Below are positions 34,880 through 45,880 of a DNA stretch of 64,000 nucleotides, in pieces; position 1 is the stretch's first letter, and each line of letters opens with the position of its first letter. The notes under the pieces were generated by a model, which did not search any database, had not been told where the DNA came from, and saw only the letters and a program-made list of their open reading frames with translations. The translations under genes and the position numbers were made by a program. Source of the DNA: Maea johnstoni (lineage: Eukaryota; Annelida; Polychaeta; Spionida; Magelonidae); assembly GCA_963942565.1 (NCBI GenBank), contig OZ012696.1, forward strand, positions 25,630,732 to 25,694,731, in the 5' to 3' direction.

Positions 34880-35175
34880 AATTATGAAGTGGTACATGAT
34901 TTTAAGCTCGATTTTCGTTTTTCAAGACTGCAAACGAAAATTGAAAAACGAACATCGTCTTCGATTTTCGTTTTGAAAGTGCAAAACGAAAATCGAAAAA
35001 CGAACATCGTCTTCGATGTTCGTTTTTCAAAACGGAAAACGAAAATTGAAAAACGAACATCGTCTTCGATTTTCGTTTTTCAAAATGGAAAATGAAAATC
35101 GAAAAACGAATTTGGGGTCGAAATTCGATTTTCAATTTGTGAAACTCAAAACGAAAATCGAATTATGAAGCGTAC
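34880..35175. repeat. Self-complementary tandem array
   Basis: Roughly 55-bp units alternate ACGAAAATCGAAAAACGAA with its inverse TTCGATTTTCGTTTTTC. The block is bordered by ATTATGAAGTGGTAC and ATTATGAAGCGTAC. Both strands are open through it, a low-complexity artefact. Confidence 0.82.
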
Positions 35176-36227
35176 CACTGACCATGCATGCGTTCGCCAT
35201 CTAGCGGTGGTCACCAAAACTAAGTGATCACCAAACAGGCGTCGTGCGCATGACTAAACATGCAGTAATAGTCCGTGGGATAGACGGGTTGACTGTTACC
35301 AGTCAGAGGTACAAAACGTAACCTATGTTTTTGAATGGCCATGAGTCCCTACTTTGAGAATATGCATGATGGACCGCTTGAAGTGGTAGCTTATACTGAG
35401 AAAACTGGCGCTTCTTATATCACGATTTTACCTTTTTTATGCCAAATTGGACAATTCACAGATTTCAGGGCCTTGTATTTCCTTAACTAATAATCATATA
35501 TCAGTTAAATCCACAGGTCTTAATAAGTATGTTACATAGATGCTGTAAACAGAAAATATAATTTGAATATTGACCCTTTGGTGAAATAAGGTCATTTGAA
35601 AATGGTCATTTGACCTCCAATGAGAACCGTTTGTTTATTCACATGACTGATTTCAGGGCCTTGAATGTCCAGATTTGACAATCACACAGCAATCAAATCC
35701 CCAGGTCTGAATAAGTATGTTACAGAGATACAGCAAAAAGAAAGGAATGATTTTAATATTGACCCTTTGGTCAAATATGGTCATTTGAAAATAGCCATTT
35801 GCCCTTAGATAAGGACATAATGGTTATTTGGTACCAGTTGGGGGGACCGCATAAATTGGTACCAGTTGGGGGGACCTCCAATAACCCATATACTTTGAAA
35901 GCCCTTGAACCCCTCTTCAAATCCTTGCATGATGGACTTCTGCATCTAGTAGCTGTTTTGCAATATTGACCTCCAAAAGTACCGGGTATGTCCCTTTTTA
36001 TGCCAAAATGGACAATTCACAGATCTTAGGCCCTTGTATTTCCTGAGCTAACAATCATATAGCAATTAAATCCTTAGATCTGTATAAGTATGTTACATAG
36101 ATGCTGTAGAAAGAAGTTATATATCTAATAATGACCCTTTGGTTAAATAAGGTCATTTGAAAATGGTCATTTGACCTTCACTGAGGAGAGTTTTGGTTAC
36201 TAGTATTCACATCACAGATATGGCCTT

Positions 36228-36430
36228 ATCCGTTCTAATGCTGATGATGCTACTTTCGACCAAAGCACGAGCATGCAAAGATTTTTTAAAACGATTAGAA
36301 CCCTGCCATGTTGATATTCATTGGATAGCTCGAGCTGAGTATTCTCAGATGAGTACCCATGTGCCAGGGTATCAATCATTTTAGATGTTTTGGGCATTTT
36401 TTTGTATCGGCAAAATTGGCCATCATCATT
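36228..36430. mobile_element. TTAA-type MITE, family B copy (reverse, nested)
   Basis: From TTCTAATGCTGATGATGCTAC to the GGCCATCATCATTTCC region, interrupting the repeat unit of the giant foldback. Ends are degraded. Confidence 0.6.
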
Positions 36431-36948
36431 TCCTGAACGAAAAATCATATAGCAGTTAAAAACTTAGGTCTGAATAAGTATGTTGTATGTTACATAGATG
36501 CTGTAGAATGAAAGTATGATTTTAATATTGACCCTTTGGTCGAATAAAGTCATTTGAAAATGGCTGTTTGACCTTCGCTGAGGAGAGTTTTGGTTATTCA
36601 AATCACAGATATCGCCGTTTATTTCCTGAACTTGTGATATTGCAGTTCAATCCTTAGGTATGAAAAAGTATGTTTCATAGATGCTGTTGAAAGAAAATAT
36701 AGTTTTTTATTGACCTTTGGTCAAACAAGCTCAATTAAAAATGGCTATTTGACCTTAGATAGAGGGCTTTTTGGTTATTTTTTTCAATTTCCAAAGGTTA
36801 ATTTCTCTAAATACACTATACTATACCCAGATCAACACTATTTTCAGGGCTAGGCAAGTATACAGTAGGGATACTGTGAGGGGAGATGACCGTTTCTTGC
36901 CGATTTGTTAGTCAAATAGGGCCATTCATATGTACCTGTTTTACAATA

Positions 36949-37961
36949 CAGGGTGTCCCAAAAAAAATGCAACGAGCTACATTTCCCTAGATCTCAGGGA
37001 AAATAGGAAGCCAGTATTTATTATTTATACACTGTTGGAAAGCTACATATCTCAGCTAAGCACCATGAAAAAATCACAATGAAATGTTATTCCTGTGGGG
37101 AGGTATCTCCCCAAACATGACACCCCCTCTGATGTGAAATCGCGCGCGACCGGTACTGGCCTGTTAATACACAAGCTAGCACTGATTTATCTGCTTTCAC
37201 ATGTTAACCTGCTTCAGCCACGTGTGAAACAAAGCCCTGGCTTACCTGTCAAAATGCAGTCAATCATGAGCAAAATTACTTGGTCCGAATTCCCATTTTG
37301 AATAATTTGAGTGGAGCTATTGCCTGATCACTGATCAGACCCTTCCTAAGCTTCCTTTACAACTGTTATGAGTAATTGGTGGGCCAGCAAGTTACACCTC
37401 AGGAAGATTTCTTTTTAATTTAATTGAGCCAAGAAAGATGTTTTAATATAATTTGCCCTAAACTTATGGCAATATGCCTCAAGATTCATTGTTTTAGGGG
37501 TGTTCAAGCCATCTGTATGGGAATATTACATGCAAACACACAATAACCTCTCGTGTGCAATTTCACTTTGGAGGGGGTGTGACCTTTTGGGGGATATCTT
37601 CCCTCAGGAGTATTGTTCGATTTTGATTTTTCTATGTTAGTTAGCTGACATATGTAGCTCTTTAAGGATGTAAGAACAATACATACCAGTCTAATAGTTT
37701 TCCAGCAATTAGGGAAAATGTACCTCGTTGCTAGCTTGTGTATGAACAGGCCAGTACCGGTCGCGCGCGATTGCACTTCAGAGGGGTTGTCATGTTTGGG
37801 GGGATATCTACCCACAGGAATATCATTTCATTGTGATTTTTTCATGGTGCTTAGCTGAGATATGTAGCTTTCCAACAGTGTATAAATAATAAATACCGGC
37901 TTCCTATTTTCCCTGTAATCTAGGAAAATGTAGCTCGTTGCATTTTTTTTGGGACACCCTG
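36949..37961. mobile_element. Mariner-like non-autonomous element with ~230-bp inverted ends
   Basis: Both ends start CAGGGTGTCCCAAAAAAAA and are flanked by TA. Arms of about 230 bp match closely (GCACCATGAAAAAATCACAA, CGCGCGCGACCGGTACTGGC inverted at the right). The right arm is partly duplicated in tandem (37545-37735 resembles 37760-37950). No transposase. Confidence 0.85.
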
Positions 37962-40050
37962 TATGAGAGATGCGTTTTGGTTAATTTTCTCAGCGTTTGG
38001 AGATCAATATATCATAACTTACTCAACTCTCTACAACCATTTCCTTCAGGGCTATAAAGGTATATAACAAGTATTCTCTACTATGAAGTATGCTTTTTTC
38101 TTGCCATTCTTTTTGTCAAGAATAGAATCTGAAAGCAACTCCATGGGCGAGGTCCAAAATTTTGACCAATTTGTTACATTCAATGAGGAGGCAAATAAAT
38201 CTACTTCTAAAGATGGAATTGTAATATATTTGATACTGTTTCTACCCTCGCATAATGTATGGTACCTGTTTAAAAAGGCAAAGTTCTGACAGCAAACTAC
38301 TTTGTATGAAAGTCCAAATATTGAAATGGTGATAAAGTGCTTCTAAACTAAATGCTTTATTTGCAGGCTAGTTGAATGGTACCAATGGGTCAAAAATTTG
38401 AATCTGGTCCATAGTGTTACCTTCAAATTTCATTTTTGAAAAGAAGATAGAATAAAAAGAAAAAATCATACATCATTATACAGCATCCTTTTTAAATATA
38501 CCTTTTATAGCCCTCAGAAACCTATTAATAGCAAAGTTGAGTAAGGTGTAAAATATTGATCTGCAAAAACTGAGAGAATGACCACAACATACCTATTTTA
38601 TGGTCAAACAGGTACTTTCAAATGGCCCTATTTGACTAACAAATTGGCTAACAAATCATCTCCCCTGTACATTCTGCATACAGTATATCTGCATAGCCCT
38701 GAAATTATTGTTGTTCTAGGTTAAAGTACACTGTACATTTTAAGCAATTAGCTCCTTACCTAAGATAAAAAGACCATTTTCAAATGACCTTATTTGGCCG
38801 AAGGGTCAATTATAGAATTATTTTTTCTTTTTAAGGCATATATGTGACACACTTATACAGACCTAAGGATTTAGCTGTTCAATCATTGTTAGTTCAGGAA
38901 ATATAAGGCCCTGAAATCTTTGATGTGAATAACCAAAACTCTCCTTAGCGAAGGCCAAATGGCCATTTTCAAATATACTTATTTGACCAAAGGGTCAATA
39001 TCAAAATTACATTTTCTGTTCAGAGCATTTATGCAACATACTTATTCAGACCTAAGGATTTAGCTGCTATATGATTTTTAATTCAAGAAATACTAGGCCC
39101 TGAAATCTGTGAATTGTCTAGTTTGGCATAAAAAGGGACATACCCAGTACCTTTGGCGGTCAATATCTCAAAACAGCTACGAGATACAGATGTCCATCAT
39201 GCAGGGACATGAAGAAGGGTTCAACGGCTTTCAAAATATAAGGGTTATATGCGGTCCCCTCAACTGGTACCAATTTCCTAAAATTTTGACCCTGGCCCAT
39301 GGACTGGTAGTCAATAAATAAGTGAAAATGGACCCTATTTTCAAAAGAAATCCTGTTTGAAGGAATTGGTTGACTTATATAATTAGCACAATACATAGTA
39401 AGGATAAAATATGATATTATAAGGGGTAGAAAGTGGCAGTAGATCATTTTAGAATTTTTCAAATAATTTTTGTTGATTTTTCATCATTTTCAGCTATTTT
39501 CTGATCTTGGGGTAGGGATGCAACAGGTATTGTTTTTTCTTAATTCAGTAACTCAAAGTGACTGATTCTTTGTCACAATCTCATCCAATGTTATGGCGAA
39601 TTTTTGATAACATAAACATGGTTCATTTCTTTGAAATTATTTTTGAAAAAATACAAAAATGTGTTAGCGATTAGAAATAAGATAAGAATAAAGGCGTGTT
39701 TTTTAAAAGGAAAAAGGTTTTTGGCTACTTTTTGGTATAAGTATGGGGTGAATGGTATTTAATCATTGCCATATACATATACAGCATACATAGAAACAAT
39801 TTAAGGGCAATCATATAGCATTTAGTCCAATTATAAATCAAATGTTGTGTTCACTATTAGACTTTGGTCGCTGGCGTTTTTTTTCAGAGACCCTTTGAAA
39901 AGGCCAAAATTCTCCATATAAGCTACCACTTGTGCTTGTCCATCATGCGTATTGTCAAAATTGGGACTTTTGGCTATCCAAAAATATAGGTTATGTTTTG
40001 TACATATAAGTGGTACCAATTTGCCTAAATCTGGTTCCTATCTCACGGAC

Positions 40051-40519
40051 TATAAACAAAGGGATGCCGTGATACAGACGATGGAAAATAAAAAAGATAC
40101 CCCTTCAGTTTTGGATTTTTGAGAAAGGAACGTATTTTACTAAGATTTCTGTAATGTCTATCGAAAACGGAGTTGTTTATGTATACTAACGTTCAGCCAG
40201 TTTTGTCAGTGAGTTTGCGATTATGATTATTTTTGCTTGTTTATAATCAGTGTGGACGTGTATTTTTTCTGTAGTATCTTTGTTGTTGTTAGAAGAAAGG
40301 AACACTGTCCATCATTTTTCTCGGCCGGCGAGCACTAAATATCAATAAAACGTTGTTTGGGGGTGCCCACAAAGGTAGTCTAATAAAACCAACTTGTCAA
40401 CTCTAGAAATCTTGTATTTAGTAGACGTGTTGGTAACCAATTTTGTAAACTGTTTAGAAACACAAAAGACTATTGAGGAAAATCAGGTTTCTAATTCTAT
40501 GCTATAGGCAATTTTGAGG
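40051..40519. other. Intergenic, nothing recognised
   Basis: No gene or repeat I can support. Confidence 0.3.
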
Positions 40520-41255
40520 TCTGAAATCATTAATATTTGATATACTAATACACTTAGGGATGCTGATGATAGTTTTTGAAAATAATTATGCTTGAGCATT
40601 TCTTATTCATAATCTGATGATGCTCACTTACCAAAAAACTTGTTTACCTAATTTCTCTGCAACCGGTCACCAGATTTCATTAATATTTGATATGCTAATA
40701 CACTTAGGGATGCTGATGATAGTTTCTGAAAAAGATTTTGCTTGAGCAATTCTGATTCATAATCTGATGATGCCCACTTACCAAAAAACTTGTTTCACTA
40801 ATTTCTCTGCAACCGGTCACTAGATTTCATTAATATTTGATATGCTAATACACTTAGGGATGCTGATGATATTTTTAGAAAAAGATTATGCTTGAGCATA
40901 TCTGATTCATAATCTGATGATGCCTACTTACCAAAAAACTTGTTTCACTAATTTCTCTGCAACCGGTCACCAGATTTCATTAATATTTGATATGCTAATA
41001 CACTTAGGGATGCTGATGATAGTTTTTGAAAAAGATTTTGCTTGAGCAATTCTGATTCATAATCGGATGATGCCCACTTACCAAAAAACTTGTTTCACTA
41101 ATTTCTCTGCAACCGGTCACCAGATTTCATTAATATTTGATACTAGTATGCTAATACACTTAGGGATGCTGATGACAGTTTTTGAAAAAAATTATGCTTG
41201 AGCAATTCTTATTTATAATCGGATGATGCTCACTTACCAAAAAAACTTGCCGAGT
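40520..41255. repeat. 150-bp tandem satellite, about five units
   Basis: TACACTTAGGGATGCTGATGA recurs every 150 bp (phases near 40527, 40677, 40827, 40977, 41127). Unit identity is high. Each unit contains CTGCAACCGGTCAC except near the ends. No spacers, so not a CRISPR array. Confidence 0.95.
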
Positions 41256-41859
41256 CTTATCAGGCTGTATTGTAAATATTCAAGCTGGCTATATATGTGA
41301 AATAGAGTGTGTGCCAGTATATTAAAGAATCTTAAGCTTGAATATACAAATCTGTGATAAGTATAACCTATATTGTACTATGTGTGGATTCAGTGTTTCA
41401 AGTTTCAACATACATTTCAATTGGTGCTTTGTCATAGTCTTAATTTAACTTCCCCTAGTGTGTAAACTGTGAACTAAATGACCCCTGGTGAATAAAATTT
41501 GAACCATTAACACGCCACCTGGTGGCAGACGGTAGAAGTATTTTGCTACAGGTAGTTCAAATTTTACTACAGGCATTTTGGGCTTGGACAGCCCTGTCAA
41601 GCTGCCTAGAGTTTAGTGAGATTTATGAGATGGATTTATTTCTTCTCCATCTGACGTGCGGTCGAGGGCGCCCTGTCTCCGCACAACTTCACGTGTCCTA
41701 CCAAAACATTACACCCTCAATCCTAAATTAAACCTCTTGAATTGAGTCTTCCTTGGTAAACTTAGTCAGCAAAATGCCGCCTATGCACTAATTCAATAAT
41801 GGTAATACGCGTGTGTTTACCAAGTCCGAATTTAATGCCTTAAAAAGCACCCTTTAAAA
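41256..41859. other. Sequence upstream of the PHD/Mutator cassette
   Basis: No gene seen. It could contain the end of the transposon that follows, but no terminal repeat was found. Confidence 0.3.
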
Positions 41860-41860
41860 T

Positions 41861-42365
41861 ATGTTCATCGTTAATTTTTGGTTTCAGCTTTTAGAAAAAT
41901 GCCCGAATTTTAGAGAAGTTACTGGGGTTAGAATGAAAACCCGCCTACACCGAAGAAATGTCACATCTCAAAAGCAAATTCGTGGTGACTATGCAATGAA
42001 GGTGGGCAAAGCTATCGACAAGAAAAAGCAAGCTACGAACAGACAAGACTTTACTTATATGTCCACCCTTGGTGGCCATGTTTTTGCAGGAATATTTGAG
42101 GACATGAAGAATTCCCTATCATCTCATGTCGATCAGTTGAACTTCCTTAGGCAGGAGGGAACCAACAATAACGGATCCATTCACACCATTACCTATAAAG
42201 CTCCAGAAAACCATACTGACCAATACTCTTTTTTCTTACCTCCAGAATTGTGACAAATGGAGTGAACTCTGATGTCTTCGTTACTCTACTGAAAGATGCT
42301 GCAGCACGGGTGGATAGAAAATATGCTGAGCATATCAACATCTTCAAGAGTGCGAGCTGTGAATA
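41861..42365 (+). pseudogene. Unidentified coding sequence upstream of the PHD gene
   Basis: Opens after a good acceptor (ggtttcag). 130 codons run to 42253 (TRLHRRNVTSQKQIRGDYAM; GHVFAGIFEDMKNSLSSHVD), then another frame continues as RIVTNGVNSDVFVTLLKDAA and EHINIFKSASCE to 42364. Composition looks like real protein rather than chance. No family recognised. It lies between the 150-bp satellite and the PHD coding sequence and may be part of the same transposon. Confidence 0.45.
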
Positions 42366-42913
42366 AGCAATGTAGTAGTAGACCAAGGAAGCAGACAGAG
42401 AAGGCGTCTCTATTCCTCCAACAGTCGAGATCAAGGAGAACAGCTAACAGTAAAACACGCCTTATAGACAACCCCCCACCACAGCAACTCACCAAGTACA
42501 TCACACCAGTTATTATGCCAATTGATACTGAACACTTAGATGTGAGGACGGGCCAAACCATTGAAGTGCGGGATGATGAGGATGCAGAAAATGATGACAC
42601 AGGGGATTGCCCTGTGTGCATAAAAACAGTTGAAGCCGATACTTGTGCCCTAGCTTGTGACTTCTGTGAACAATGGGTTCACATGAAGTGTGATGCTAAC
42701 ATGTCATCAGACTTATACCACAAGCACACTAGTGAGAAGGATCTACCCTATGTCTGCCCAGTCTGTATCCTAAACCTCGACGCCAAATACCAATCTCCTA
42801 ATCATCCACCAACAGTAACTGAACTTCCAGCTGTACCGGCTAACCAGGGAACGAAACCCGAACCATATCGGAACACCTGGCTGAAGTGTACATTGCCCTC
42901 TTTCACAAGATAG
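42296..42913 (+). CDS. PHD-finger protein, probably transposon-encoded
   Basis: An open frame of 205 codons. A C4HC3 PHD finger lies near residues 103-158: CPVC, ACDFC, WVHMKC and YVCPVC are all in place. The N-terminal part is basic, then acidic (VRDDEDAENDDTGD). PHD fingers read histone H3 tails, so a chromatin-targeting role is a fair inference. The last ~15 codons match non-coding sequence of the E' repeat family (60060-60110), so the native C-terminus has been replaced. The initiating ATG is uncertain: the frame may be an internal exon. It precedes the Mutator-YqaJ coding sequence by about 1.3 kb on the same strand. Confidence 0.6.
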   Translation: MLQHGWIENMLSISTSSRVRAVNKQCSSRPRKQTEKASLFLQQSRSRRTANSKTRLIDNPPPQQLTKYITPVIMPIDTEHLDVRTGQTIEVRDDEDAENDDTGDCPVCIKTVEADTCALACDFCEQWVHMKCDANMSSDLYHKHTSEKDLPYVCPVCILNLDAKYQSPNHPPTVTELPAVPANQGTKPEPYRNTWLKCTLPSFTR

Positions 42914-43030
42914 GCTAATCTGTGTAGATGATATAAGCATTTGAAGAAGCTGAGTAGCTAAATCTTGACAGGTAGATATTTTGTGAATGCTGTTTTGGAC
43001 AGGTGTTTTTGAAACTTGCCTTAGACCTCG
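42860..43030. mobile_element. E' repeat fragment overlapping the PHD frame end
   Basis: Resembles 60057-60212: CTGAAGTGTACATTGCCCTC, CACAAGATAGGCTA, GTAGCTAAATCTTGACAGG and TTTTGGACAGG. Confidence 0.6.
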
Positions 43031-43196
43031 CCTGTAACAATCCTGCCTTGACTTGGGTTAGAAGAGATGAAGGGTTAAATTGCAAATCCGCACAACACCT
43101 TTTAACACATCACTGCTTATTGCACAACCTTTGTCACACACCATCAGCGCCTATGGCTCATCTCCTTACCATATGATTCCTCAACACCTCATTATG

Positions 43197-43300
43197 GTAG
43201 GGCTGTCATTGATATGGGATTCTTTTCAATTAGTAATTGAAAATGCATTTGTTAATTCGATATCTCGATTCAATTGGTTCAGATATGAAAGAGTGTAATA
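43197..43300. mobile_element. hAT-type MITE, left end only
   Basis: TAGGGCTGTCATTGATATGG plus AATTCGATATCTCGATTCAA resemble the start of 53842-54264. Right end absent. Confidence 0.5.
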
Positions 43301-43324
43301 TAACCTTAATAAGTAGATTGCACC

Positions 43325-44261
43325 CCACCCCCCCCCCCCCCCCCCTCCTTCACTATGCATGGATATTGTAGTTAACTCATATTAGAACTTAAAGTACATG
43401 TAGGATGCTTGGGTGTTATAGGTTGGAGGGTAGGGGGTTCAACTCCCCCCAGGTCCAATACTATTATGATCATTATTATAGTATTATCTATCCAGACTTG
43501 TAGATCAGCGGTAGATCGTCTAACTGAAACACACCCTAACAGTAACACTACATCTACCTAACCCCGACCCTCCTTATGCTCCCCAACATTTCACTTTAAA
43601 ATGTCTACCTAAATTCTTCTTCCATTGTCAGGTCGAACCATATGAGTGTGAAATTTCTGGAAGTACTATGGCTTGAAAGTGCACCGTTAGATAGGGGGTG
43701 TGAAATTTAAAGATTTCTCTATGTCAATGACAGTCTTAGCAGAGTTTACCGTTAAAATGCATAATTGGTGCAAATGCACTTGCTTTTTAAAATTTTATTT
43801 TGCACCTAGCTTCAGCCTATGTTAGCCTAATAGTGGTGGGATGAGCACTCGAGTCCAAAAATATGTCGCTCAGTAATTACGAGCTGATGACATTTTAATA
43901 GCAACACATGCTTCCGATGCATGTGTGGCCTAGGAATAGCCAAGCTTATAATTGAATTTTTCCATCTCCTTTTAATTCCCATGACATTGTTTAATGATAT
44001 CATACCTTATTTTTATGAATTTATACATGTTTATGGTTGAAATCGGAGTATATTGTGATCCCCCATAAATATTTGGACGCCCAAAAATTTTACAACTGCC
44101 AATTTTAGGCACCCAGTTTCTAAATCCTGGCTAAGACAGTGAGCCAAATCACCCCAATCTGCAACAGATTTCCTGAAATAAAATGTGTTTTCTTAAGTCT
44201 CCGTGTAAGTTTCATTTTATGCCATTCTCTGGTGCACCGATTCTCAATGTCGCAGTACATG
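43325..44261. repeat. Poly-C tract and family E fragment, otherwise blank
   Basis: A C-rich tract at 43321-43345. The right part of a family E repeat at 43973-44132 (ATTTGGACGCCCAAAAATTTT to CCTGGCTAAGAC). No gene. Confidence 0.5.
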
Positions 44262-44477
44262 GTATATGTGCCTGGCATGTGCCGACATAACCGAGGCGCA
44301 ATGTTGTTTTAAATCATTTGCCTTTATATCTTGTCAATGTGGGCGTAAAAATCGATATGGACTTGAGTTTTGGTCGCTAGATTTGCCGAGCGCTCGAGTT
44401 AATAAACACATACGGCTAATCTATGGCCGGTTGCCGGCATGGGCTAGCCAGAGCAATATTGGCAGCACCTACCTGTG
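44262..44477 (+). pseudogene. Possible N-terminal piece of the Mutator-like transposase
   Basis: A 70-codon frame reads CLACADITEAQCCFKSFAF, ISCQCGRKNRYGLEFWSLD and LPSARVNKHIRLIYGRLPAW. Paired cysteines followed by a VNxxIRLIYG string are reminiscent of the zinc-binding N-terminus of Mutator-type proteins of marine animals. Tentative: position and strand agree with the transposase downstream. Confidence 0.4.
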
Positions 44478-44869
44478 ACAGCATTTTGGGGCCTATGTAA
44501 TGTTGGGGGGTAATTTACAGGCAAGTAGAGTATAACAACTTCTTACTCAACATGTTACGTTAGGCACGGCCACTAAGCTGTTTAGTGCTGAATGAAACGA
44601 GCGATTTCGCATATCATGTTGAATATGTGAGCAGACTAAGCGTGCGCTGTTGTTTGGCCCAAATGGCAGATACCAGAAATGCTGTCTGCTTTTGGGGATG
44701 TATCCAAATTTGGGGGGGGGGGGGGAGTGAATGATTGGCCTGTAGCTGCACCTTCCACCTCTACTTATCCGTACTATGAGCCGGGATTAGTGGGCTGGAC
44801 ACTTACTCTTTTGGCAAACCGATCCTTATTACTGTGTCATTTTCCAGTCCCCTTTAGCGCTTGTGAGAA

Positions 44870-44990
44870 AGTTGCCAATGACTTTGGGTTAGGCAGTGTT
44901 TTCTGCCGGGTACTTGGAAGTTTTCCTCCACTAGGTACAACTGGCCAATCACCAATTACCCGAAACATGGAAGAAAAAGTGAGGAAAAAT
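44870..44990. repeat. Repeat fragment shared with 11700-11770
   Basis: TTTTCTGCCGGGTACTTGG, TTTTCCTCCACTAGGTACAA and CTGGCCAATCACCAATTA resemble TTTTCGCCGGGTACTCC and CAACTGGCTAGTCACAAATTA at 11711-11770. Probably a SINE or LINE 3' end. Confidence 0.5.
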
Positions 44991-45199
44991 TCAAATTCCA
45001 AATTCCTATGAATCCATTCAGCCAGTGAGAGTGGTTAGGCTTGTAATTCAAACATCACAACCCTTGCCCCCCAATGTTCACCCCCCCCCCCCATCCTGGA
45101 ACCACCGGCATTGATGAGGATCTTTCGGTCAAGCTAGGCTTCGTATGGGCATATATGCCTGGAGATGTATGTTATGTGAATGAATACATTTATGTCATG

Positions 45200-45880
45200 A
45201 ATTTCTTTTTCCCAGGGGTTGGTGTTATCATTGGAGCTGAAACGAGGAAATTGCTCCATATCTGTTTTTGCTATAAATTCTGCTCTGTGTACGACCACCA
45301 CAATGGATGGCCTCCACCTCATGCATGTCACAAGAACTGGGACTTGTCAAGCCCTTCCATGGAGCCGGATATTATTCTTGAATTCTAGAGGCCGAGAAAA
45401 TCCGCGGAGTTCGGTATAAGACCCTTGTAGGGGATGGTGATAGTAAGGTATTGGACACCCTGTACAAAAATGTCCCAGAGTGGGGTCCATACATTGGAAA
45501 AGTAGAATGTGCATATCATTCCTGCAAAAATATCCGTGCCAAACTGGATGGATGATGCAACTCAACTGAGTCATTTTTTAAAGAGTAAGGTAGAAGGATG
45601 GATAATTAGCAATGGTGACCTGGAGTCATCAAGATTGGAAAATCCCTTGAGCCGTGTAAGTATCCTTCCTGAGATGCTTAGTGACATCCAACATATTATG
45701 GCAATGTATGCTGGCAAAGCATCACAGCTAATTACCAATTCTTCAACAAATTTGGCGGAGTGTTGGATGTCCATTCCACAAAACTTTGATGGAGGAAAAC
45801 AAATATTTAGAGGTAATCGAGGTTCCTTTAATCATGGTCTCCTAAAATTTGAAGAAATATACAAATCAACTAGCCAGTAA
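45200..45880 (+). pseudogene. Mutator-like transposase domain
   Basis: DNA transposon coding sequence. After an acceptor-like ttctttttcccag it reads GVGVIIGAETRKLLHICFCY KFCSVY, HACHKNWDLSSPSMEPDIIL, then in another frame RYKTLVGDGDSKVLDTLYKN (second catalytic D in GDGDS) and VECAYHSCKNIRAKLDG, then ASQLITNSSTNLAECWMS and FDGGKQIFRGNRGSFNHGLL. These are the signature blocks of the Mutator-like transposase domain of animals. The exon with the first catalytic D is not found; at least two frame breaks interrupt the stretch. Confidence 0.82.

Larger units (their letters stand above)
35260..40050. mobile_element. Giant ~4.8-kb foldback element
   Basis: Left segments (AGTCCGTGGGATAG, GTACAAAACGTAACCTATG, GCATGATGGAC, GACCCTTTGGTCAAATA, GACAATTCACAGAT) recur in inverted order at the right up to 40050 (AACCTATATTTTTGGATAG on the reverse strand near 39980, TATCTCACGGACT at 40040). 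The symmetry centre is near 38280. The left arm is expanded by extra internal copies. No coding sequence. A mariner-like MITE (36949-37961) and a family B MITE (36228-36430) are nested in the left arm. Confidence 0.75.

Noticed and set aside
34877-35135. Open frames across the ACGAAAATCG array
   Set aside because: Low-complexity self-complementary repeats stay open in several frames by composition.
40520-41255. CRISPR-like regular repeats
   Set aside because: Contiguous 150-bp units without spacers in an animal genome: a satellite.
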